Shown here one piece after another: positions 25,996-34,507 of a stretch of DNA of 64,000 bases. The DNA is from G963674665 sp964609625 (GTDB lineage Bacteria; Desulfobacterota; Desulfovibrionia; Desulfovibrionales; Desulfovibrionaceae). Numbering within the stretch: the stretch's first letter is position 1; the number at the start of each line of letters is the position of its first letter. A program made the position numbers and the translations under genes. The notes beneath the pieces were generated by a model. The model searched no databases, was not told the DNA's origin, and saw nothing but the letters and a program-made list of their open reading frames with translations. The DNA lies in assembly GCA_964609625.1 (NCBI GenBank), contig CAZSRS010000008.1, positions 69,575 through 133,574 of the forward strand, written 5' to 3'.

Positions 25996-27030
25996 CTACT
26001 CGCCTTGCACCCGGTTCCTGCCGTCTCCCTTGGCCCTGTAGAGCAACTCGTCGGCTCGTTGGGTCAAGTCCGCGCAGTTCTCGCCCTGGTGCAAGGTGGC
26101 AGCGCCGATGCTCACGCTGACAGGGGGCAATCCCCTGGGCGGTGCGGTCGCCGCCGCGGCCCGAATCCTCTCGGCAACATGCAGGGCTTGCTCCTGCCCT
26201 GTCTCGGGCATGATCACCACGAACTCCTCTCCCCCGACCCGGCACAGGCTGTCGCTCTCTCGGATCTGCTCCCCGATGACCTCCGCCACGTGTTGCAGCG
26301 TCATGTCCCCGACGTAATGGCCATGCTCGTCGTTGATGCGCTTGAAGTGGTCGATGTCCAGCAGCAGATAGCTCAGGCCCTTGCCATAGCGCTGTGCCGC
26401 ACGCACAGCCTGGGCCAGCAATTGATCATGGATCCTGCGGTTGAATGCACCGGTCAGGGCGTCGAAGGTCGCCTCCATCTCCAACCTGTCGCGCACCATA
26501 CTTTTGACGATCCAGATGATGGAAACAATGACCAGCAGATCGACGGACAAGATGAGGAACAGGACCCTGAAGCCGCCCTGCTTGGACTCCGCGATCTCCT
26601 GGCTCAGGAACACCTGATGGTTGCTCAACTCCCAGAGCACTTCGCTTTGGCGCAGCAGACGATCCTGATCCTCCAGGGTTCCGCTCTCCCTGAAATCATG
26701 AATCACTTCCTTCTGTTTTCGCCATTCCGTCTGAATCCGCTCCAGTCCCTGGGCAAACCGGTCGTCATCCCTCCGGGTAAAGGCTGGGACATGCCCCTCC
26801 AAGAGGCGTAGGGACTCCTCCACGTCCTCGAAAAATTCCTCGGCGGAAACAGAATTGCTCTCGAGCTTGGCGATGCGTTGCAACGTGCCGCGCACCACTC
26901 CGGCCTGATTGATGACCAATGCGTCGTCCTGTACCTGCGCCAACTGGTAATACAGGAATCCGCCATTGATCAGAACCAGGAGCAAGTGCAGCAGGATGAT
27001 CAGCGTAAGCCTTGTAGATATTCGTTTCAT
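25996..27030 (-). CDS. membrane-bound diguanylate cyclase
   Basis: The 344-residue protein has a first membrane helix (about 8-28), a helical periplasmic sensor (about 30-155, reminiscent of four-helix PilJ/NIT-type domains), a second helix (about 155-175) and a C-terminal GGDEF domain. The active site is intact (CRVGGEEFVVIMPE). An RESD pair five residues upstream is a canonical RxxD inhibitory site for c-di-GMP, so product feedback is expected. DATFDALTGAFNRR-like and LDIDHFKRINDEHGH blocks are also present. The ligand of the sensor is unknown. Confidence 0.92.
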   Translation of the reverse strand: MKRISTRLTLIILLHLLLVLINGGFLYYQLAQVQDDALVINQAGVVRGTLQRIAKLESNSVSAEEFFEDVEESLRLLEGHVPAFTRRDDDRFAQGLERIQTEWRKQKEVIHDFRESGTLEDQDRLLRQSEVLWELSNHQVFLSQEIAESKQGGFRVLFLILSVDLLVIVSIIWIVKSMVRDRLEMEATFDALTGAFNRRIHDQLLAQAVRAAQRYGKGLSYLLLDIDHFKRINDEHGHYVGDMTLQHVAEVIGEQIRESDSLCRVGGEEFVVIMPETGQEQALHVAERIRAAAATAPPRGLPPVSVSIGAATLHQGENCADLTQRADELLYRAKGDGRNRVQGE

Positions 27031-27165
27031 CTACGCCATGGCGAATAAAGATTACACAGCAATGTTGATGCGGCGAGACACCGCACCGTTGTACTGCATT
27101 GTATCGCTTGTTGCGGCAGGAAACAAGAGAAAGGGGGGAGTTGCGCAATCACTGCGTCAGCAAGA

Positions 27166-27196
27166 CACCCCCCAGCCTGTTCCCGGATGGGGGGTG
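27166..27196 (-). terminator. possible terminator of the AraC-type gene
   Basis: CACCCCCC and GGGGGGTG form a perfect 8-bp stem just beyond the AraC-type stop codon at 27206. The loop is 15 bases and only a short T-rich tail (TCTTG on the minus strand) follows, so efficiency is doubtful. Confidence 0.4.
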
Positions 27197-27205
27197 CTTC
27201 GCTCA

Positions 27206-28075
27206 CTACTCCAGGGGAACACAGATATCCACCAGAATCTCTTCCGGCGGCGTGGTGTCGGGATCGTTGCGGTAGATCTCCACCGAGGGCGCGGCCTTGA
27301 TCTCCCGACCACTCCGCGGCGCCCACTGGCCGCAGAGCCAGGCATAGCTGTCCTTGAGCTTGTCCAGGGGGCCCTTGTGGCTGGCCACGGCATACTCGCC
27401 TCCAAGAATGTCCTGCACACCCACATCCCCCTCGGACGTCAAGGGGCGCTCCAGGCTGATGCAGGCGTCATAGCGGATGTTCTCGGAGGCCGTGACCTCG
27501 GGATCGTCGTGGCAGACGCCCAGGAACAGGGTTTGGGGTTCCAGGAGCCCCTTGGGGCCTGCCCAGGCGCACAGGCGCGCCCAGGTCTGGCCGCAGGCGG
27601 CGTAGGGTCCCACGTGACGCATGAAGGCCACCGTCCGTGTGGGCAGGTGTTCGATGCGGACTTCCATGATGTTTCCTCCTGTTGGCGGTTGCGGAGCGAA
27701 AGGCTCCAGTGTCATGAAGCCCGCCGCATGCGCGCGGCACGTCTCCCGATAGCTCTGGGGGCTCACGCCGAAGAGGTTCTTGAAGGCCCTACTGAACGCC
27801 TCGTGCGCCTCGTAGCCGGCCTCCAGGCCGATATGCGTCACAGGCTGGGACGTGTGGGCCAAGCGATGGGCCGCGCACTCCAGACGCAAGCGCCGCACGT
27901 AGCCTTTCACCGACTCACCGAGCATGCCTCGGAAGATGCGGTGGAAGTGATACGGCGAAAAATGCGCCACCCTGGCCAGATCCTCCAGGAAAAGCTCCTC
28001 GTCCAGGTGCCGCTCGATGTAGAGCTGCACCCGCAATAAACGCTGCCTATAACTCTCGTGTGTGCTCGCGCGCAT
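27206..28075 (-). CDS. AraC-family regulator with GyrI-like effector domain
   Basis: The 289-residue protein combines an N-terminal pair of AraC helix-turn-helices (about 10-110: FLEDLARVAHFSPYHFHRIF, then VTHIGLEAGYEAHEAFSRAF) with a C-terminal GyrI/SbmC-like domain (about 130-289). The second half starts VRIEHLPTRTVAFMRHVGPY and has the family segment RYDACISLE. This is the Rob-like layout, in which the second domain binds small hydrophobic or cationic compounds and drives activation of efflux or detoxification genes. Start 28075 has GGAG 8 bases upstream. Confidence 0.88.
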   Translation of the reverse strand: MRASTHESYRQRLLRVQLYIERHLDEELFLEDLARVAHFSPYHFHRIFRGMLGESVKGYVRRLRLECAAHRLAHTSQPVTHIGLEAGYEAHEAFSRAFKNLFGVSPQSYRETCRAHAAGFMTLEPFAPQPPTGGNIMEVRIEHLPTRTVAFMRHVGPYAACGQTWARLCAWAGPKGLLEPQTLFLGVCHDDPEVTASENIRYDACISLERPLTSEGDVGVQDILGGEYAVASHKGPLDKLKDSYAWLCGQWAPRSGREIKAAPSVEIYRNDPDTTPPEEILVDICVPLE

Positions 28076-28206
28076 GTTCAGGCTCCAATGCCCCGCACCA
28101 TAGCCGCCGCACGGTAGGGGTGCTTGACATTTCTTGCGCATTGCCAACGCTGTCCGCTATGCCGGCAGATCGTGGGGAAAGTTGGATCACGCCCGCAAAG
28201 GGCGGT

Positions 28207-28956
28207 TCAGGCATCCTTGTCGGCGCGGATGATCACGTCCTTGCCATAGAGCACGTGCCTGCCGGTCATGGAGCGGATGATCTCCCTGTTGTAGGCGGTA
28301 TCCTGGGGGCGGTCCTTGCGGTGCTCCTCGGCGCCGCGCTTGTGGTACAGCAGGAAGTAGGCCGTGGCCGCATACACCAGGGGGTGCAGGAAGGCGAAGG
28401 CGTACATCCGCCACGGCCTGTGGCTGGAAGTCAGGCTGCGAACCCCGAAGCCCGCCTTGCGCAACAGATAATCCATCTCGTGGCAGGTCTTGAGGTTGAT
28501 GTGCCCCTCACCCAGGGGCACGTCCAGGTTCAGGGGGGACTTCAGGCCGTGGAAAAAGCCGGTGAACAGGTGATACATGCGGGAGCGCAGGGAGAGCCTG
28601 TTGGGAAAGGTCAGGATCAGCCGGCCGCCGGGCGCGAGCACGCGGTGGAACTCCCGCAACAGGGCCCCGGCCGCGTCGATGTGCTCGATGACCTCGCGGC
28701 AGAGCACCACGTCAAAACATGCGTTGGCATAGGGCAAGGCGTCTTCAAGGTCCACGGTGTCGGCCACCAGATTCCCGAACTCCAACCGCCCCCCTTCGCG
28801 GCTGGACACGGTCAGCACATGCCCGCGCGCCGCCAACTCCGCGGCCAATTCCCCCCGCCCGGCGCTGGGCTCGTAGATGCGCAGCCCCGCTCCTGAAGGG
28901 AGCAAGGACATAATCACCTTGTCCTTGGCCGCGTCGCGCGGGTGTTTGACGTGCAT
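28207..28956 (-). CDS. class I SAM-dependent methyltransferase
   Basis: The 249-residue protein has SAM motif I as YEPSAGRGELAAELAARGH, an acidic loop, the motif IV region FDVVLCREVIEHI, and LREFHRVLAPGGRLILTFPN, as in Methyltransf_11 proteins. The C-terminal 80 residues include a hydrophobic stretch (AFLHPLVYAATAYFLLY) that may contact the membrane. The substrate is unknown; the resemblance is to ubiquinone/lipid or glycan methyltransferases. It is the last high-GC gene before the AT-rich island begins near 29.25 kb. Confidence 0.82.
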   Translation of the reverse strand: MHVKHPRDAAKDKVIMSLLPSGAGLRIYEPSAGRGELAAELAARGHVLTVSSREGGRLEFGNLVADTVDLEDALPYANACFDVVLCREVIEHIDAAGALLREFHRVLAPGGRLILTFPNRLSLRSRMYHLFTGFFHGLKSPLNLDVPLGEGHINLKTCHEMDYLLRKAGFGVRSLTSSHRPWRMYAFAFLHPLVYAATAYFLLYHKRGAEEHRKDRPQDTAYNREIIRSMTGRHVLYGKDVIIRADKDA

Positions 28957-30290
28957 CGAAATCTCCAGACCTTAGGTATGGGCTGGAGATGAACGCAAAT
29001 GCGCGCCGGCGTCAAGTGTATGGAATCATATCTTCACGTGCGACCCGGTGATGGACTGTCGCTCCACCTGGCGCCACAGACCGTCCAGTACCGTGTCCAG
29101 GAGATTCCTTTTCACCGGTTTGCGCTGCCAATCCTGAGGGATGCCACCCTGTCAGTAATAGGCCCCGCGATTTGGCCGTAGACCGCGCACGTGATGTCGG
29201 CGTCGTTTCAGAGCTTGATCGCGGCCAGGGCTCCAAGTTGGAAACAGTTTGGACCGACAAGCCTAGGAAGACATCCGGCATGCGGTTCGTACAATGGCTA
29301 GAAATATTCATAAATATCTATATGTAAAATTCATATGACTTCACAGAACTGCCAAATTGCTTATGAGAAAAAGTCGAGTCAATTATCATGCCTTTCAAAC
29401 GGAGACGATCGGGCGGCAGCCCGTCGATATCCTACAGGAAAATCGTAGGCAGCATTCCTATTTGCCTTTAAAATGGTTGCCAATGGAGTATGATTCTAAG
29501 CTGTTATGGATCGAAAAGTGTTGTTCATGCGCACTATCGGCGCTGGGTACACGCGGGTGTTTTTCGATCGGATTTTGTTGATCTGTCTTGAAGAATACAA
29601 CATTGGGAGTTCAAGGTTCATGTATGACAATCAGATATTATAAATACTGATTTACACTTTTGAAGTTGTTTACACAAGGCTGGGACTGCATAATATATAA
29701 ATAGTTCTTATAGCAATGTTACAGTGCTACGTAGTTTAGGAGAGTAATCAGTGGATACGGAATGGAACGAAATAATCCCTATGCTTTATACGAAAGTTTT
29801 GCTTCATTAAATATAGGCATGCTGATATCAATGTCTGATAGCGGTCACTGATGGTTGTTGCACTTCATGAGATTGTAGCGTAAAATCTTCATGCGAAAAT
29901 AAGATCGGATAATAATACCAGTGGACAAAAAATTGTTGTACAACCAGACGAAGGCATTGTTGAAGCACGCGGTTCAATTTATACTGTAATCTTGCTGGGT
30001 AGGTGTCGATTGCAGCGTTGGCATGCGACATGCTCGCACCTAGAGGATTGTGAGTCGGTCTAATATGTGTTTCGGGCTTGGCACTTCGGGTTTGTGAAAT
30101 GACAAGTTTTCGCGTGGGCTATGATCTTTATGTGAAGCTGCACTAATGTGAAAGGTCACGTACTGACAAAAGTCGTGAACACCGGTTGGGATATCGAAAT
30201 GATGCTTAATTCCAGTGCATGGAGAGATCTTTGAATTGTAAGTGTCGTTTTTACTCTCATTCCAAGAATCATGGAGGCTAGGAGCATTAT
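28957..30290. other. intergenic, 1.33 kb, mostly AT-rich and apparently non-coding
   Basis: The first 290 bases are still GC-rich and contain the ADP-ribosylglycohydrolase relic. Base composition then drops sharply to AT-rich from about 29.25 kb to the methyltransferase gene. No intact gene, tRNA or IS was found. Around 29740-29850, GGAG is followed 8 bases later by a GTG frame of only 19 codons, and an overlapping ATG frame of 29 codons lies near 29763. These may be remnants of a broken gene. Frames at 29357-29581 and 29828-30031 have no support. Confidence 0.55.
29026..29242 (-). pseudogene. C-terminal relic of an ADP-ribosylglycohydrolase (DraG family)
   Basis: Reading the minus strand in two frames recovers the conserved C-terminal end of DraG-type ADP-ribosylglycohydrolases. 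One frame gives NDADITCAVYGQIAG, matching the family's DD-ADT-aAvyGQLAGA metal-site block. After a one-base frame change it continues as AYY, a stop, then GGIPQDWQRKPVKRN and LLDTVLDGLW. A stop precedes NDAD, an internal stop follows AYY, and the upstream catalytic half is absent. It is therefore a dead fragment. It sits right at the edge of the AT-rich segment, suggesting it was cut off when that segment arrived. Confidence 0.65.
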
Positions 30291-31070
30291 ATGGCTAATA
30301 TCATTAAACGTGGTCTGTATCGCATTCGACACAGCTTGATTTACTTCTGGCCAATGCCTTCGATGCACAACAACGTTGAATACAATCGTGATCTATGGAA
30401 TCGTTATGCCAGACTTTGGGACAAGGACACTGTGTTTCTTGAGAAGGATGCACATAAACGTGCTGAGAATATAAATATTTTAGGTGACGAATGGGGAACG
30501 CCACATGATGTCGATACAATCGCCAACATGTTCCTGTTTCCATATTTAAGTCCCAGTACCACTGCTCTTGAAGTTGGAGTTGGGGGCGGTCGTATTGCCA
30601 ACCGCGTTGCTCCTAGAGTCAAGATGCTACATGCTTTCGATATATCTTCAAAAATGCTCACCAAGGCAGAGGACTTTCTCAGCAGCCACACAAACATCCA
30701 ATTCAATTTGCTGAATTCGCCTTCGTTGCCCGAGGAATTCACCAATTCTATTGATTTCGCCTATTCATTTGATGTGTTTGTCCACCTGGATATTCATACA
30801 ATATGGCGATATTTCAAAGAAATATATCGTGTTCTCAAACCCGGGGGACACGCATTTCTTCATACGAGCAATCTGGCTTCGCCTGGAGGCTGGGCTCATT
30901 TTTCCACCCAGAATGAATACAATGTCTCGCACCATTACTTCATTTGCCCGCAGATGGTCGAGATTCTTGCCGACAGAGCAGGATTTCTGATTGTAAAACG
31001 ATCACAGTTCGATCCAAGCAATTTTTATTTAAATCGTGATTTCCTTTTCGTAATGCAAAAATCAACGTAA
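30291..31070 (+). CDS. SAM-dependent methyltransferase (AT-rich island)
   Basis: The 259-residue protein contains SAM motif I (TALEVGVGGGRIANRVAP), an acidic post-motif strand (MLHAFDISSKMLTKAED) and the IYRVLKPGGHAFLH block. The N-terminal 80 residues (EYNRDLWNRYARLWDKD) resemble methyltransferases found in surface-polysaccharide and lipopolysaccharide loci. Codon use is much more AT-rich than in the flanking genes. AGGAG lies 7 bases before the ATG. The polysaccharide deacetylase-TPR gene follows on the same strand after 163 bases, so a role in glycan modification is likely but not proven. Confidence 0.82.
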   Translation: MANIIKRGLYRIRHSLIYFWPMPSMHNNVEYNRDLWNRYARLWDKDTVFLEKDAHKRAENINILGDEWGTPHDVDTIANMFLFPYLSPSTTALEVGVGGGRIANRVAPRVKMLHAFDISSKMLTKAEDFLSSHTNIQFNLLNSPSLPEEFTNSIDFAYSFDVFVHLDIHTIWRYFKEIYRVLKPGGHAFLHTSNLASPGGWAHFSTQNEYNVSHHYFICPQMVEILADRAGFLIVKRSQFDPSNFYLNRDFLFVMQKST

Positions 31071-31233
31071 TATTTTTAGAAATGACAATATTCTGCGGAC
31101 TTTACAATCTACATGACTCTTGGGTTAGCATTCAACTGCGCGATATATCAAATTGACGCCGATAAGTTCATACAGCGACATTGAATTTGCTTAGTGTTGT
31201 GCGAACATGCGGAATGGGACGTAAGGAGTCGCC

Positions 31234-33309
31234 ATGCAAGGGAAAAAGCAACTATTGGCTGGAATACTATCATATTCGCGTTTGACAACTGTATTTTCAA
31301 AATATCCGCTACACAATAAGCTTCTCATCCTGAACTACCATCGCATAAAAAGCAGTGATTCAAATTTCACGACACCGTTCAACGAGGGTGTGTATTCGAC
31401 CGATGTCAATCAATTTACATACCAAATGCTTTGGATCAAGGAGAATGCAACTATACTGGAACAAAATGATCTTCTAGAAGTTCTGCACAACGACCACTGG
31501 AATGATTATACAAAACCATGCGTCATGGTCACCTTTGACGACGGATATGAAGATAATTACCGACTGGCTTACCCAATACTAAAGACCCTAAAAATCCCAG
31601 GAACTTTTTTCTTGACGACAAGTATGCTCAGCCATCGCGAGTTACCATGGTGGGACATCATCACATACCTGTTTAAAAGAACCACGATCAGTAGTATTAA
31701 CTACAATGGTAACATAATAGGAATAAAGCAGAACATCGACGCGGCCATCAATTTTTTCATCGAGTATAAAAAAACCATGCCGGCGGCAAGTACTCGGTAC
31801 TTGATTGTCGAACTTGCCGAATTGCTCGAAGTGAATCTGCCTGACAAAGAAACGCAGAGCGCGGAGATCATGACCTGGGGGCAAGTCAGAGAAATGAAGG
31901 CCAACGGGATGAGTTTCGGTTCCCACACCCATACCCACAGGGTGCTTACCACCCTTGAACCCATGGAGATTCAAGAAGAACTGTTGCTTTCCAAGCTGAT
32001 CATGGAAAAGGAACTGAATGATGAAGTTATTTCCATTGCCTTTCCAGTCGGGGAGAGGCAACTTGTCCCAGACGATATTGGTTCTTCATGCAAACAGTGT
32101 GGATATCGTCTGGGTTATACGACAAACAGCGGCGTGAATTCTTGGGAGAGCCTGGACCCCTTTGGTATCCGGCGAACCGCATGTCTGCTTGAAAAAGTAT
32201 CCACAGTCTCATTGATGACATTGTTCCCAGAGGTTTTTTTATGGGAATCGAAAAAAAAAAAGCGGATTGAACCCAGCGAAAAATCATATGCCGATTTCCA
32301 TTACCAACAAGGCCTGCTATTCCTGGGGCAAGCACAAAAGGACGAAGCCATTGCATGCTTCACAAAAGCATTGGAAATGAACCCACATTATCTGGATGCT
32401 CGCATAAAACTGGGATTGTGTCTCCTGTCCGAGGCAGAAGTGGATGCTGCCCTTTCCCATTTCAATACAATATTGATTCGATACCCAAACTTTCCTGATG
32501 TTTTATACTACACAGCGATTGCTCATGCGTATCTCAAAAATTTTAACGAAACTAAGCAACTGCTTGAAAAAGCAGTTTTGATCAATCCAAAATATGTGGA
32601 CGCATTGTACAAGCTTCTTCTCGTATACTGTTATTTCGAACAATACGATCTACTAATGTCAACAGTGTATCAACTCGGAGCTGTAAGGCCAATTGACGAA
32701 TATGTTTCGCAATTGATAGATATTGCAAAAGCGCAACAGCCAGAAAGGGGATTCAATGTACACTTATTTAGAAGCTTCATCTGTCCAGAGGGCGTAACAC
32801 AGAAGCAAACTGAGATACAGCTAATTAACTTTTTCCGCGATGTTGCGATAAATCCTAACATGAAGGAATTGACTTTTCTTGTTTCCAGACTGGCTCATAA
32901 TGAAGAATTATTACATTCCGCAGTTCATCTTTATGAGGAATACGCTGAGCAATACAACTCCTTTCCAGACGCACATTATGCCTTGGGAGAAGTGTACAGA
33001 AGGATCGGGGAGTGGGAAAAAGCACAAGAATGCTACCTCAGGGCACTGACTTTGAACACCGATTACGTACGTGCCCGTATCCAGTTGTTCAAAACCTACA
33101 AGCAGCTCGAAAAGTGGCCCGAGGCTTTGAGCGAAGGGAAAAAACTGGAAAAAAACAATCTATCATATCCGGATATCTGCACAGACATGGCCGTGGTGCA
33201 TATCGCACTGGGACAAAATGATGCCGCCGCCCATTGGGCCAACAAGGCCTTGACGATAAAACCGGGTTTTGCGACTGCAAAAATGCTGCTGGCGGATTTG
33301 CAAGCCTGA
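31234..33309 (+). CDS. polysaccharide deacetylase (CE4) fused to TPR repeats
   Basis: The 691-residue protein starts with a NodB-like deacetylase domain (about 30-330). LLILNYHRI is followed by the metal-binding MVTFDDGYEDNYRLAYPIL, PGTFFLTTSML, and the second motif FGSHTHTHRVL with its HxxxH pair. Residues 350-691 are TPR-like repeats (FHYQQGLLFLGQAQKDEAIA and later units). Such enzymes remove N-acetyl groups from surface or exopolysaccharide, and the TPR half may recruit partners. An 11-A tract encodes the KKKK linker between the two halves. There is no signal peptide. AAGGAG lies 5 bases before the ATG. Confidence 0.88.
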   Translation: MQGKKQLLAGILSYSRLTTVFSKYPLHNKLLILNYHRIKSSDSNFTTPFNEGVYSTDVNQFTYQMLWIKENATILEQNDLLEVLHNDHWNDYTKPCVMVTFDDGYEDNYRLAYPILKTLKIPGTFFLTTSMLSHRELPWWDIITYLFKRTTISSINYNGNIIGIKQNIDAAINFFIEYKKTMPAASTRYLIVELAELLEVNLPDKETQSAEIMTWGQVREMKANGMSFGSHTHTHRVLTTLEPMEIQEELLLSKLIMEKELNDEVISIAFPVGERQLVPDDIGSSCKQCGYRLGYTTNSGVNSWESLDPFGIRRTACLLEKVSTVSLMTLFPEVFLWESKKKKRIEPSEKSYADFHYQQGLLFLGQAQKDEAIACFTKALEMNPHYLDARIKLGLCLLSEAEVDAALSHFNTILIRYPNFPDVLYYTAIAHAYLKNFNETKQLLEKAVLINPKYVDALYKLLLVYCYFEQYDLLMSTVYQLGAVRPIDEYVSQLIDIAKAQQPERGFNVHLFRSFICPEGVTQKQTEIQLINFFRDVAINPNMKELTFLVSRLAHNEELLHSAVHLYEEYAEQYNSFPDAHYALGEVYRRIGEWEKAQECYLRALTLNTDYVRARIQLFKTYKQLEKWPEALSEGKKLEKNNLSYPDICTDMAVVHIALGQNDAAAHWANKALTIKPGFATAKMLLADLQA
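32251..32261 (+). repeat. A11 homopolymer at the deacetylase/TPR junction
   Basis: Eleven consecutive A residues encode the lysine linker. Gain of one A would bring a TGA into frame two codons after the tract, giving a deacetylase without TPRs. Confidence 0.9.
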
Positions 33310-33337
33310 CTGTTTCACAAACAGGAAGGTGCACTAT

Positions 33338-34453
33338 TCACCGGATGTTATTTTTCCTCAGAGACATCTTGGCCTTATACGCCGAGAACACCAGTCGCGA
33401 CATCAGAGTCCTGTTGGACAGGACAAAGGTGATGAACGACTCCCGGGCGTGGGTAAACTTCTCTTTGTAGCCGTAAGACCCTGGGTAACTGTTCAACAGC
33501 GTGATTTCAGGCATGGTGCTCAAGACATGGTTTATCACACGCAGGAACAAGATGTTCGACGGTGAATAATCCTTGTACTTCACCAAATAACCCGTTTTCA
33601 TCTCATTTATCACCCCGCCCTCGGCATAGAACAGACTGCCCGCAATGGGACCTTCTTCCAGTTCCAGAAAAAAAAGATACAGCTTGTCGTGGCGTGCCAA
33701 GGTCCGCACCAGGAGATCGCAATAAGTCTTGAAGGGGGGCATTTGCACGATGGAACTCCCCCGCGCCCCTTTCCAGCCGTCATTTTCGATGTCCAGGAAC
33801 GTGCCCCAGTGTTCAAGGGCCTTATCGCCCTTGTATAGTGTGAAACGGACGTTGCGTTGTTCGAGTTTACGGTTCAGGTATTTGAAATTCTTTCGTGTGT
33901 TCTTGGAGAGGTACGTGGCGAGATAGGCTTCGAAGTTTCCTTGCATGTCCACGCAATAGGTGGGGTCCAGAATTTCGTGGTGTGGCATCCTCAACGAGTC
34001 GAAAAGTTGGGCATTCAGGGAAAAGGGAGCGCAGAGATAGCTGGGGACAAGGCTGAGCTTGAGACCGTGCCACGTAAAACGGCTTGCGCTCAATGTCGTG
34101 AGAAATGCGCGGAAGAACGAGGCCCGGAATTCCCTACGCACCAGTGGCAGGCTGATGCTGAAGGTATCGATGCCGAGGTTCTTCAATATGGTGATGCCGT
34201 GGCGCTTCTCCAGAAGCAGCGGGAAGATGCCCAGGCACGACGAGCCCTGCCACAAGGAGCACAACAGCTGTGTGTCATGCTCGTTGAAACTACGATACCA
34301 CTGTTGCACCAAGTCGAAGTCGTGCAGGACGGAGTCATGCTCGTTGCAACGCTGAATCTCAAGCCACGTCTCCTCGAGTGGTTCCATCCGATCGTGGAAC
34401 TTCAACGAATATCGGTCAGCCGTCTCAGTGTCATCCAACTGGCAGGTTTCCAT
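33338..34453 (-). CDS. GNAT/FemAB-like acyltransferase (CelD/BioF2-type)
   Basis: The 371-residue protein resembles the Acetyltransf_6 (CelD-like) group. A first GNAT-like half has LLCSLWQGSSCLGIFPLLLE. The second half carries KNTRKNFKYLNRKLEQ, then LYLFFLELEEGPIAGSLFYA and YSPSNILFLRVINHVL. Members are usually encoded in exopolysaccharide or cell-wall loci and transfer acyl or aminoacyl groups; the donor here is unknown. AGGA lies 8 bases before ATG 34453. It starts 54 bases after the cytochrome fusion gene on the same strand, so it may be cotranscribed with it. Its C-terminus converges on the AT-rich island. Confidence 0.78.
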   Translation of the reverse strand: METCQLDDTETADRYSLKFHDRMEPLEETWLEIQRCNEHDSVLHDFDLVQQWYRSFNEHDTQLLCSLWQGSSCLGIFPLLLEKRHGITILKNLGIDTFSISLPLVRREFRASFFRAFLTTLSASRFTWHGLKLSLVPSYLCAPFSLNAQLFDSLRMPHHEILDPTYCVDMQGNFEAYLATYLSKNTRKNFKYLNRKLEQRNVRFTLYKGDKALEHWGTFLDIENDGWKGARGSSIVQMPPFKTYCDLLVRTLARHDKLYLFFLELEEGPIAGSLFYAEGGVINEMKTGYLVKYKDYSPSNILFLRVINHVLSTMPEITLLNSYPGSYGYKEKFTHARESFITFVLSNRTLMSRLVFSAYKAKMSLRKNNIR

Positions 34454-34507
34454 GGCTACGTCCTTTCCCTGGCCCATGCCTGTGCTCCGGGGTGTCGATG
34501 CCGCCAC

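Noticed and set aside
29012..29311. 99-codon minus-strand frame as a gene
   Set aside because: The conserved DraG residues occur in the other two frames, so this frame is only a by-product of the pseudogene.
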